The translations under genes were made by a program, and so were the position numbers. The notes under the pieces were generated by a model. It was not told where the DNA came from. It searched no databases and saw only the letters and a program-made list of their open reading frames with translations. 64,000 bases of DNA, taken from contig NW_005179004.1 of the NCBI RefSeq assembly GCF_000350225.1, forward strand, positions 124,001 through 188,000. Reading direction: 5' to 3'. Positions 29,594-39,843 of the stretch are shown here, in pieces. Within the stretch, counting starts at the first letter, position 1. Each line of letters begins with the position of its first letter. Origin of the DNA: Chondrus crispus (lineage: Eukaryota; Rhodophyta; Florideophyceae; Gigartinales; Gigartinaceae).

Positions 29594-32500
29594 GTCCCGG
29601 GGTTCGCCGATGGGCTTTGTGCTGGTGTGAGTTGGATCATGGTGGTTAGGTGGTTATGTCTTTGCGGTCCGGTTATTTTGGTGAACAGGTCCGCGATGTT
29701 GTCCGTTGTCGGTATGTGGTGCACCGATATATTGCCTTTCCTTATGAGGTCCTGGATATGGTGGTGTTTGATGTCTATGAATTTTCTACGCTTGGTTGGT
29801 GCGACGTTCTTGGCTACGCTGAGCGCCGCTTGGTTATCTATCATCAAGGGTGTTGGTTTGTGTTCCGGTTGCTGGATGTCGGCGAGCATGCGGCGGATCC
29901 ATTGTGTTTGCTGTGCGGCTCGGGACGCTGCGAGGTATTCGGCCTCGCAAGTGGACGTGGCGACGGTTGGTTGCCGTGATGATTTCCAGCTTATTGGGGC
30001 TCCGTACAGTGTGTGTATGATACCTGTGCGCGATTTTCTGTCTGGGTCGTTGGCATAATCCGAGTCGCTGTAAGATGGTAGTGCGATTTGTGTTTGACGG
30101 TTGACGTTTTTGTATTCATTGCCGTGTGTTCTCGTTCCTTTGAGGTAGCGTACGAGGGCTTTGAGGTTCTGTTGGTGGGTGATGGTGGGATTGTGCATGA
30201 CTCCGGCCATTTTGCTAACAGATGTGTGTATGTCTCCTCGTGTGCTGTGTGCAATGTATCGCAGGTCCCCAAGGGTTTGGCGGAATATGCTGGCGTCGCG
30301 TGGGTTCAGGGGCTTGTTCTTCATTTCATCATCGAACGGTCCTTTTTTGGGTAGTGGTGAGTGTCGCGGGTTGCATTTCGTCATTCCTGTCTTGTTCAGG
30401 ATGGTGTCGATAGCAGCAGTTTGTGACACGTGTATGCTGTCATTGCTCCTCTTGCGGATTGTCCAGTTTAGGTACTGTTTCGGGAATCCGAGACGTTTTA
30501 TGTTGTACTTCTGTTGTAGATTAGTGTACAGTTGGGTGACAAGAGTTGGATGGGTGGCGATGACGAGGAAATCGTGCATACAGACGGCTGTGATTAGTGT
30601 ACCTTTTGCATCGTGGCGATGGAAGATGTTCGGGTCGGCATCGGCTTGTTTGTGCGCGTGCGTTTTGATATGTTCCGTGAGGCCGTCGAAGTATATGCGG
30701 GATGCTGGTGGTGTCCAATATATGTTTTTGACAAGTCGGCCTCCCTTGCATGCATGTTTGTAGCTGCCGTCAAACTGTGGGTGCTGCTTGATATAGAATT
30801 TGCGTTCTGGGGGATAGTTTTCGTGGAGATATGCTGAAGTTATGTCGAAGTGTTCGACGGGCCATCTTTTAGCTGCAGCTATGGCTAGCAGGACGCGTAT
30901 GGATGTTTTTTCTGCCATGTATGTGGTTGTGCTGTCACTGTCGTAATGGAGACCGGGCTTCATACGGTCTCTACGTGCTGAGCATCTGGCTTTACGCTGT
31001 GTGACTGTGCCGTTGGGAGTACGTTTGTAGCGATATGTCATTTTAAGTGGTATCAGTTGCTCGCGTGGGGGGAGCTTTTTGTCTGGTATCCACCGGGTGG
31101 TTTGTGATTTGTCGAGCTTGTCGAGTTCCTCATTGTATGCAGTGGCCTATTGTCCCGAATCGGGGTAGTTTTGGGCTTCTCGCTGCGTTTTCGGGTCTGG
31201 CGTTGTGATATCTACAGTGGGTGGGCTGGCTTGTGATCGATATGCGCTGAGGGGCCTATAGCATGGGTCGGACGTTCGGCTGTACGGTCGGAAGTCGGCC
31301 GTGCGTATAATTCGGTATCGATGTGATTTGAGCTCTTGGACCGTGATGGTTTTGTGATCATTGCCGTATGCGTATCGCACTGGTGTTCCTCTGGGGTCCA
31401 GCTTTTTCTTCGGTTGTACGAGTGGGATCGTGCCGAGTTGCCCGAATGTGAATAGGCGTTTGGGTCTGCGTGGTTGGTCGTGCCACAGATTGGTGGGTGG
31501 CTGGCCGGTGACTGAGTGGGGCATGAGATTTTATTTAAAGGCTGCGTCCCTTACCGCATCTTCCCAGTACTGCGGGGGTAGTTTCGCGTGCTGCAGATTT
31601 GCCCTGGCGGCATTCATCAGAGTTTGGTTGATACGCTCTGCCAGCGAGTTCTCTTGGGGTTGGTGTGGCGTGTTGTTTTTGTACGTTATGCCGTATGCGG
31701 CGTACGTGCGCATGGCCTCCTTGGACTTTAATTCCAGTGCATTGTCGGTGCGGTAGTACTGTGGTGTTCGTCCGGCGTTGTACAGTTGGCGCATGTGTTG
31801 TGGCATGATTGCTCCGACTTGTCGTCTGTCTTTTAGGAAGTATAGGATGAGAAACCTTGATCCAGCGTGGATGTACGTAAGAAAGTGGAAGTTTCCGTGT
31901 GTGGATATCGGGGAGATTGGTCCACACGTGTCAGAGCTGAGGTACTGTTCGGGGGCATAGTTGTGTGTGGTTTTTCGGTGTGGTGCTGGTCTTTGTTTTG
32001 CCATTGTACACGCTGAGCAGGTGATGGTTGTCGTTTCGTACGCGAGTGATTTGGGCATTGTTGGTATGTTTCCGTCTTTGGCCATTTGTGTGATGTTGCC
32101 AGCTGTGGCATGGTTTAGCTTGAGGTGCCATTCGTGTGCGACCTGGTCCTGCGGTGTGGGTTGAGGTTGGTGCTCTGTTACTGGATTGTGGGTGTCGGCG
32201 ATGTGTCGATTTTGTCGCCTATGTTCCTGCATTTGTGATGTGCGTGGACCAATGTGTTTCACCGTCGTCGTTTTCGGCTTGCATTTTTGGAATGGTTTTT
32301 TGTGCGTTCTGGTGTATGGTTTGGTTCTGACACTGTAAGCGTTGTTCAGGTTTTTATTTGTCCATGCATACGCTTTGTGCTTTGTGTTCCATGGCGCTGT
32401 ACTGACGATGATGGGTTTGTTCCGTTGAGCTGTGTTTTTGTATACTATTGCCTTGTTTCGTGTGAATAGTACGTTGCCGTGTAGTCTCGCGAGATCGTGC

Positions 32501-32658
32501 ACGGAGATCAGGTTTGTGGTGATGTCCGGGTTGGCCACGGCTGGGACCTGGAGCAGTATGGTTTTATCCGTACGGATTGTCGTCTTACCGTGGTGTGTAC
32601 ATTTGGATCTGGTGTTAGTGGCTGTGGCCGTGTGTATGGCGTGCCGTGTTTTGGGCAT
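29587..32658 (-). pseudogene. Copia pol: integrase, RT and RNase H
   Basis: This is a single reading frame interrupted by in-frame stops at 31531-31533 and at 31147. The integrase shows the H-H-C-C zinc region ending CSACTMAKQRPAP, with the catalytic triad in LSSDTCGP, YRTDNALE and ENSLAERINQTL. The next section (FGQLGTIPLVQPKKKLDPRG, DFRPYSR) is the usual integrase tail. RT has VEHFDITSAYLHENY, but the Y-V-D-D box reads VCMHDFLVIA, so the catalytic Asp pair is lost. RNase H has LPSYSDSDYANDPDRKSRTG, STCEAEYLAAS and DIKHHHIQ. Order and motifs are those of Ty1/copia; stops and the broken YVDD box make it inactive. Confidence 0.9.
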
Positions 32659-33027
32659 GTGTGTTCCCTAGCAACCCTACTGTAGGCGTTCGTAGGCCAC
32701 CCGCAGTGTGATCGGGGGACTAGGGGTGCAATCGTAGTATTTACCTAGTATTTACGTAGTGTGTATGTAACAGTAGGTACAGCATGGCGGAAATCTGGTT
32801 CAACCGTGCAGTGCTGTCGTATCACATGCGGAGTGCCACCGCAGTAGCATCCCTCGCCGTTTCTTGTGCGGAGTGCCACCGGAGTGGCCTTCCCTCATCT
32901 CGTCATAGCTCGTCGAATTTCGCAAGTCGGGTGCCGTTATTCTTCGTCTGCAAGAAGCCCATTGGCTGGTGGACCGTGATCCAAAGAGCGCCGTCAGCTG
33001 GATGGCCGTCAGCTAATACTACTTCGC

Positions 33028-33585
33028 GTGCGGCAAGACCGAGGTCGCGCGTTGGTTTCTGCACGAGGCTACTACGCTGGACGCAGGCTTGGCACCAGCG
33101 TGCGTCGCCGTGGGACATGCGTGCGGCCTCGACCTCGATGTTTCACCAAGCCGCGACGCGCCATCGTGTGCCGCACGCTCTCCATCCTCTTCGTCTGCTG
33201 CCTGCTCTACTCTAGCGTCCTTTCCCCCCGCGCGCACCATGGAACACCCCCCCGCCCCCGCAACCTCACCGCCGCCCTATCCCCTACCGGCCACCACCCG
33301 GCCACGATTCCCCACACGTGCGTGGTTACCCGCCATCCAAACACCGTCCAAGTCGCCATCACGCACGGCGGCGTCGGCAACCAGCTCTACTTTCTTCTCG
33401 AGTCCCTCGTTCTCGCGTGCCCAGCCCACCTCGACCTCCTCCTCCCCTCTCTCCCCAGCCGACAGTTTAGCAAAACTACCAACGTCACCTTTGACCGTCG
33501 AGCTGTCTGGAAAGGCGATTCAATCTGGTCCATATTTGGGAGCAGCATATTCCTTCGCGCGACCACTGCCTGTCACATCCTCTAA
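33028..33585 (+). pseudogene. Glycosyltransferase-like N-terminal fragment
   Basis: A 185-codon frame has a type II signal-anchor (TLSILFVCCLLYSSVL) after a basic N-terminus, then a Pro-rich stem, then VQVAITHGGVGNQLYFLLES. The G-G-x-G-N-Q motif is seen at the donor-binding region of fucosyltransferase-like enzymes (GT11, GT65 and relatives). It ends at 33585 without the remaining domain. The fold assignment rests on that motif and the topology only. Confidence 0.4.
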
Positions 33586-33624
33586 TCCTGCGCCAGTCGA
33601 AAGGCTCTGGTTCATGACCATCGA

Positions 33625-34206
33625 GTGAACAAGGACGTACTGCGTCCTATTGAAGAGAAAGCAGACGAGGTTTCGACACGGAACCCAGATATGTTGGAAG
33701 GCTTCTTCTGGGAGATTCTACACAAGGGCGTTATTGGGAAGCCAATAGCGGCGAATTACGGTGTTGACGTAGAGGCTGAAGGGGCATACAAGGGCGAGTC
33801 GTATGTAGAATGGTACAGCATGGATGACACCGGTCGTCTAGTTAAAAAGAGAAACGCCCTGCTCCGGGAGGCAAGACGGAGGCCTTTAATGCTGAAGCTA
33901 CTGCGACTAGCGCTCCAGCCAAAACCGAAGACATCCTCGATGATGATGAGAGAAAACAATCGAATGCTGTGCTGGAAAGCCCTCGGCACAGCGGTGCCAG
34001 AAACGAAAGCGAAAAGTAGAAACCTCTTTTGCCGACTTTCCCGGCCCCAAGCATGCAAGCGCCATGTCGGCAATCTCAACATGGAAGGTCTTTTGCGTCA
34101 CATGCCACGTATGCCGGGAGTGAACCACTCGATGTTCTACGTCGGTCACATGTGTACGCGATTTTGTTGGCACACCGAGGATGCCTTTTTGAATTCAGTT
34201 TCATAA
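33625..34206 (+). CDS. Hypothetical ORF in the insert, 193 aa
   Basis: The frame opens with MNKDVLRPIEEKADEVSTRN and contains GVDVEAEGAYKGESYVEWYS. Toward its end it becomes rich in Arg and Cys, as if running into non-coding DNA. It could be a downstream piece of the glycosyltransferase-like gene or a separate captured fragment; I recognise no domain. Confidence 0.25.
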   Translation: MNKDVLRPIEEKADEVSTRNPDMLEGFFWEILHKGVIGKPIAANYGVDVEAEGAYKGESYVEWYSMDDTGRLVKKRNALLREARRRPLMLKLLRLALQPKPKTSSMMMRENNRMLCWKALGTAVPETKAKSRNLFCRLSRPQACKRHVGNLNMEGLLRHMPRMPGVNHSMFYVGHMCTRFCWHTEDAFLNSVS

Positions 34207-35545
34207 ATTCATCGCAGAAGCGCTGACCTAATACCCCGACGGTGAGAAATTTTGCCGGGGAAGTTTTGCCACTGTAGCGTTTTTTACTACGACTGAAGTG
34301 TAATGTTCGAAGGAGTGCGCGTTTGTCAGAATGTGACGACCTTGAATGACAAAGGCCGAAGACGTTGATTGTCGCTGCGGTGTCATGCCGCAGAGTAACT
34401 CGTAGTTTGGGTCGCAATGAGTACAAAACACATTAAGAACGCAATCCAAAACGTCCTCATAGCCGTGTGCGGGACGTGAATCCGGCAGATGCGGCTCTAA
34501 TATTTCTAAGGATGAGGATGCTTGACCTGGAGGCCGGTGCACACATGCGCGGAGCGATCGCGAAGATACCGTTGCCCTTCTACGGTGGGGGCGGCTGAAG
34601 AGAGGGGACAGGGGGTATGGCCAGCATAAAAGCAGCGCTCAATGCAAGCAGCCTTTTGGGAGAGAGGAAGTTGTTACAAGGACTGCAAAGACCAGAGTGT
34701 CGATTGCGATAGCGATGGATGTGGGAGGCGGAATGGCGAATTTGTTTGGGGGCGCACTCTCTGTGTACTGGTAAATTTACCCCCTACCCAAAAACACTAC
34801 CTTCGAAAGTACAGTAACTGTGAGTCTTTGAAGCCTCTTCTGTGATGTGGCATCAGCCCCCCTTGATCTAGTGAAAAACAAACGACCCAAACGAAACAGC
34901 ACACCACTTCTTCTCTGAAGTACTGCATCCCGCTCCTGGGAGAGCGTTGCCCATCGTCGCCTCCAAAACATCCCGCCGTGCTCAGTCCGAACCCCCGCAT
35001 GGGCATCCTCCTCACCACCACAGCGGGCACCATCTATCTCTTCTCTATGTACCATCTGAAGCACCAAGCCCCGGACGATCTAGACATCATGGTACTGTAC
35101 GTCTACCCCCCGTTGCACTTCCCGCCAACCTGCCCAAGTCTCAAATCTCACACCAATCTTCTCCCCCCACCCACCCACCAGGAGCCGCTCCCTCCCTCCG
35201 AAGCCGCACTGTGCGATGCCGCGGCCGACCGCGCCTCCACCGCTGCCCCGGCCAAGTAGCTGCTATCCACCACCTCCCCGCAGAACTCACCGCCCACCGC
35301 ATAACATCCCTCATCGCTACATCGCCCCGATCGCCGCCTAGATCTCGGCCTCTACGCTCGCCACCTTTCCGCGCACATCATTTCCCCAATCAGGGTGGTT
35401 AGATCCAGCATGAACTTCCAATACAGTAGCCTGGGTTTGCCAAGCTCATGCCCCGTCTCCTTCCACCCCTTGGCGTCATCCAGCAGGACGGTATGCGAGT
35501 CTGAAATGGCGGTCAGTGGTCACGGGTCTCCTCATCTGTCACTGC

Positions 35546-36049
35546 TCACAGCAAGCCACGAGGCCTGTAGCTCGCGACATGGACGTTGCACAGCCAGCCG
35601 CGGGTAGCATCCAAGAACACGTTGTTAACCATAGTGAAGCTGACGACGCCACCGTGCTTTTTGGCACTGCGGTGCGCTCGTAGAGAGCGAGGGCCTGCCG
35701 GGCGGGGAGCATCACACAGATCAGGGACAACACGAAGCAAAGATCCAAGTACGTCTTCGCTCGACGAAATTCGAGCACAGTCGTCAGTCAGATCCTCGGC
35801 ATTCCATGCATTGTCGTATACTTTCCAGACAGCATCCTCCACTGATTTAGTGAGATGCGGAGAAGTACTTCTTGGAGCTTGTCCCGCCCGAATTATTGCA
35901 AGGCAAGGCCCGTACGGGTTATCCATGGTGTCGTCAAGCAGTTCAATTAGCGGTAACATCCGGGTGCGGGTCTTGGACCTGAGCTGGCAAATATTTTCGA
36001 TCTGACTCAAAAGACGACGGAATGTACTGAGCTTATCAAAAGTTCTCAT
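35546..36049 (-). CDS. Hypothetical ORF in the insert, minus strand, 167 aa
   Basis: It contains FDKLSTFRRLLSQIENICQL and, near the end, GGVVSFTMVNNVFLDATRGW followed by LCNVHV. The latter faintly recalls the start of nucleotide-sugar transferase domains (V-x-x-T-x-V-N), but this is weak. No promoter or terminator is evident. Confidence 0.25.
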   Translation of the reverse strand: MRTFDKLSTFRRLLSQIENICQLRSKTRTRMLPLIELLDDTMDNPYGPCLAIIRAGQAPRSTSPHLTKSVEDAVWKVYDNAWNAEDLTDDCARISSSEDVLGSLLRVVPDLCDAPRPAGPRSLRAHRSAKKHGGVVSFTMVNNVFLDATRGWLCNVHVASYRPRGLL

Positions 36050-36829
36050 GATGGAAAGTTTCCATCTTGTTCAATGCATGAATTTCATCTCGCCTTGTGG
36101 GGATGGTTTAGAGCTTTTTTACTATATTGCTGTGTGCCTTGGAGAAGAGTCGCAAAGAAAAAACACATGTGCTTGGACGATGCGTCAGTAGTAGGTTCAA
36201 GAAGCCACGCTGACCGTTTCCAGCGGCACCGATTCATTTTCGCCTCGGAATTTTATCTGATACGAGCCCTCTAAGAATCCTTATCGCTTGTCGTGCGTAC
36301 ATTGACAAAACGCCACGAAACGACTAACAGCGAGCCCCAGATTGCTCTCCAAGACAGCAATGGCCAGAGAAGAAGCCGGCGACCATGTGTTACGGACAGA
36401 GGTGACCCAGAGCAAGCTCAAGGCTTGCATGTCCTGTTCGCTAATCAAGATCATCCAACAATTTGTTCAGGACGGATGCAACAACTGCCTCATGAGCATC
36501 GAGAACGATAGAGCACGGGTCGGAGCTTGCACTACTTCCTAGTTCACGGGGTGAGTGCACTTTTTCATACCACCCGCTCAGTACCCCTGCATGCGCCGCC
36601 CAGAATCGCAACGCTGACGTCTTGCTTTTTGGTTATTTCATCTCTTCTACGCTCATAACGTACGTCTTCATGCAGCCAGCCCGATCTTGTGACGCAAAAT
36701 GGCAGAAGTTTGGCATGTTTTGCGCAGTTCACGACTCCTCTTTCCGTATTGTGTGGCTTCGTACACTCTTTTATTGCGCTTCTCGTGCTTCCCGCTGTAC
36801 ACAAGCGATGGGATGATCACTCTACCCAA

Positions 36830-37651
36830 CTGATGACAAATACACTGATATCACCGGACGTCTCCTTGGAAATCGATCCTACCTGCGAAGAGGCAGGAAG
36901 AGTTTTTCTTGACGCGATCAAGAACGGAAAAGTAGACGCTCAGTCCGCAGCAGCTCTCGCTCTGAGCCATTGCTCTCTCCGTGTAGCTCCATCGTCTGAG
37001 ACTCTTCTGAATGCATTATTGAAGGGTTTGGGCATGCGACAGAGAACAGTTTACTGCTATGGGCCAAGTTTGGAGGTCTGTCAGTGAGGCAGACGTCTGG
37101 GCAAGTTGTTTATCACGTGTTTGGCGAGACATGAGAGTTAAGGTCTCAGACACTTCGCTGCGTTTTTCGGCAGACTCACCTGGAATTGAGAGTAACTGGA
37201 GAAGTCCTTACGACAGGATTTTCGGCGGCGATTTCTGTATTCTGACAAAGAGGAAGTGGTAGAGATTAAGGCTTCTCTTGAGACAGTCGCACGATTCGCT
37301 GAAAGGAAAGTGACCCCATGGTGTGCGACTTCCCAAGTGGCTGCTATCCTAATCACGGAGGAAGCGACTACCATTCAGTCCACCAGCATTATGTTTTGCG
37401 CTGTAGTCGGGGATTTCAGGATTGTGAAAGAAATTTTCGTGAGCTTCGCGCAATGGAACAGGTCTGCTTACTTCCAATTTGCTTCTCAACTTTCCGGTTT
37501 TGAGAAGCTCGATAGCGTCTTGCTTAGGATTGTCCCCAATGTCTATCTTGGGGCTTTAGTGCAAGTAATGCAGGTAAAGGTTCCGCATTCCTCAATGGAT
37601 TTGACGAGAATTGCACCATGTCTGGTGCGATTTCGGGTATCACAAAGATGA
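36830..37651 (+). pseudogene. Fragmented unknown gene in the insert
   Basis: Plausible coding pieces in successive frames include PTCEEAGRVFLDAIKNGKVD (36830-37087), SEADVWASCLSRVWRDMRVK (37059-37262) and FCAVVGDFRIVKEIFVSFAQ (37256-37651). They overlap only at their edges, consistent with one gene broken by frameshifts or containing introns. The family is not recognised. Confidence 0.3.
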
Positions 37652-38320
37652 TTTATAACCTGGCTGAGCGGATATCAAGTCTGCGCGGCATTCAGCGCAA
37701 CGTGCAATGGATTGTTTGCTTCGGACGAATGGGGGCGAGCCCCTGGACGAGCGGACGGGCCGCATGTCGGCCCCATGGTGTTTTGTGGCGGGGTTAGTCA
37801 AGAAAGCGAGAACGACGGAACGCGGCGGAGAGGTGGAGAAAATTAAGGCGTGGTCGGCTGGCGGCTGGTGGCACTATGAAATGGATCGGTGAAAGGTGGC
37901 GGTGGGGAGGTCAATGAGATGAATGGTGAAATTTCTTGAAAGGAGGACACGTGTGAATAGATATACGAATCGTAAGTCGACAATTGCTCAACGTGGAGTG
38001 TGAGTGCATGCGAGTAGAAAGCAAACACTTGGCTTGTGTGCGATTCTCATACGGTGCCATCAGATGGCCTCTGATATAGGCGATGTATGAGGTATTTCAT
38101 ATGTTAAAAGAAGCTCCTCTAGGGGGCTCATTTGCAGTGCACCCGCAATGCACCGTAGTATGTACGCAGTAGGGTCGTAATGCCACTGTGGGTCACTCCC
38201 AGTATCAATACGGATTCCACGTGTGGAGAGCACAGTGCCCTTGCTGCACCCCACACGTACTACGGGTATCCTACGGAGGCACTGCACGGTACGTACTGCG
38301 GTGGAACTGCGTTTGGTTTA

Positions 38321-39425
38321 CTAGGGCGTTGTGGGGCGCGTCAGATGTGTTGGGTGCGCTCCTGAGTCCAGGATGTACGTACATGGTTCGTCTTCCGTCC
38401 CGTTGTCGTTCCTTGGGTCGTACACGTATTGGTCGTGCTGTTCGTCTTCGTATACGTCTTCGGGGTTATATTCCACTCGTGCTCTTGGGTGTTCTTGTGC
38501 CCTTTTGTTTTTCGGGTGGTTGGGGTTGCGCCATTCAGCATCCGTGTGTTGCGGTTGAATGATGCCGCGCAGTTTGTGGTATCGACAGGGATTGTCGATT
38601 TGACGTGGCAGGGGTTGCCTGCGGGTTTGGCGTGTGGACCATCTGCGGCTGATTGGTGCCGGTCTGTTGGGGGGTGGTGCCTGGGTTGTCTGAGTGAGGA
38701 CGTTCTGGTACTGTGCGATGCGGTTGTACCGGTGTGCGAACTCCTTCACTGTGGCTGGGTTGAGGGCTATGAGTTGCATGCCTATGGGTGCCTTTGTGTG
38801 GTTGTATCTCAGCCCGTCGATCATGAATGTGACCGTTGTCCTCCTGTCCTGTATTTCCGGATAGCGTGCCGCTATCATCTTGGCCCTGATACCCTCGTGG
38901 ATCGTGACGTATTCCTGGAGCGTCATTCCGTGTGTGAAGTGTGCCTGTTCTGCCTGTTGTTTGAGGTATTTTTGGTCGTCAGCGTTGGCAGTGTCGAGGT
39001 GTGCCGTGATCGCCTTTACCAGATCGTACGGCGTTGGTTCACTGGTCGGTGTGAGTACCAGGTTGGCAATGTCGCTCGGGATACTCGTTATGATCTTGGC
39101 TGAGCAGCACGTGCTTGGCGCGCTGAAATGTGTGGTGCTCGTCTTCTTGTGTGGGGGGTTCGGGGTTGCCTTCTACTTGGTGGATCGTTCCGGTGGCGTA
39201 CGCAGCGGAGCGTAGCGCAACGAACCACGGGCCGTAGTTGTCGGGATTGAGGGTTGGGACGTCGGTTCGTCGTTCCATGTTTGAGTTTGTGCTTGTGCGT
39301 ATGGGAGGTCTGTACGTGAGTTGATCGATTGTTGCTGCGGCGGGCGGGTTGTTTCTGCGCGTTGTCCTACGTGCTGGGAGGGATCGTATCGTGTCGTTGT
39401 GGTGGCTTGTTGGAGTTGGGAGCAT
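38321..39425 (-). pseudogene. Copia gag and protease start
   Basis: Gag begins near 39425 and includes DVPTLNPDNYGPWFVALRSA, typical of copia gag N-termini. After a frame change it continues in 38926-38321, starting MTLQEYVTIHEGIRAKMIAA. The end carries CTYILDSGAHPTHL, the aspartic protease active site (D-S-G-A), and is cut six residues later by the insert. The rest of the protease fold resumes at 32658 with VPAVANPDITTNLISVHDLA. Confidence 0.8.
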
Positions 39426-39457
39426 CGGCGCGTGGTTGCGTAATGGTGCCCATAACC

Positions 39458-39557
39458 TGTGTGAACACGGGGTCCGATAGCCCTCTTCCTTTACTCGTCG
39501 TCGTCTCTAGGTGTATATACTCCTCTCTAGTGACAGCCTGTCCTGTGCGGTCAGACA
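39458..39557 (-). repeat. 5' LTR of the copia element (100 bp)
   Basis: Very short for an LTR; it matches 29451-29593 except for the 43-base length difference. The internal region begins GGTTATGGGCACC on the minus strand, where the primer site should lie. The outer target repeat AGCCC is at 39558-39562. Confidence 0.88.
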
Positions 39558-39843
39558 AGCCCCACACCCGGGCAGTGGCAACATATATACAGTCGATGTA
39601 CCTTAATATGCGTCGCCGATTATGCGTATTGCCCGCGATATGCGCAGCGAATCCTCGTGTCCGCATTTAGGGCCCCTCAGAGCCTCTCAGAAGGGGTTAA
39701 GAATATACACTGCTATGATTGGTTATACGAGAAATAAATGATCGGACACTGAGCGGGGCCATAGCTACAGTAACACACACAAGTCCTGATTCACTTTCGA
39801 CACAAGCGATGTTGAACAAAGGACTGACGATCGACAACTCCAG

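Larger units (their letters stand above)
32671..38327. mobile_element. 5.6-kb insert inside the copia element
   Basis: The copia protease frame stops abruptly at about 38327 and the integrase frame resumes at about 32670, and CTAG stands at both junctions. The two ends are loosely inverted: CCCTAGCAACCC on the left against CCCTAGTAAACC from the right, and CCACCCGCAGT against CCACCGCAGT further in. This suggests a DNA element with degraded TIRs. Inside are gene-like fragments (33028-33585, 33625-34206, 35546-36049 minus, 36830-37651) and no transposase, so it may be a Pack-type element carrying captured host pieces. The boundaries are approximate. Confidence 0.5.
29451..39557 (-). mobile_element. 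Ty1/copia element with 5-bp TSD, split by an insert
   Basis: The element reads on the minus strand: 5' LTR 39557-39458, gag/protease 39425-38321, integrase-RT-RNase H 32658-29587, 3' LTR 29593-29451. Both LTRs begin TGTCTGACCGCAC and end TTCACACA on that strand. AGCCC occurs directly outside both ends (29446-29450 and 39558-39562), a 5-bp target duplication proving one integration event. About 5.6 kb (32671-38327) of foreign DNA lies between the protease and integrase parts. It lies in the inferred 3' part of element M. Confidence 0.93.

Noticed and set aside
29504..32685. Plus-strand frames of 60-200 codons across the copia pol
   Set aside because: They are shadows of the minus-strand integrase-RT-RNase H frame, whose motifs are unambiguous.
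32671..38327. Helitron identity of the insert, based on the CTAG at its ends
   Set aside because: No TC start, no A/T insertion site and no clear 3' hairpin at the right spacing; CTAG occurs at both ends and fits a duplicated target or TIR better.
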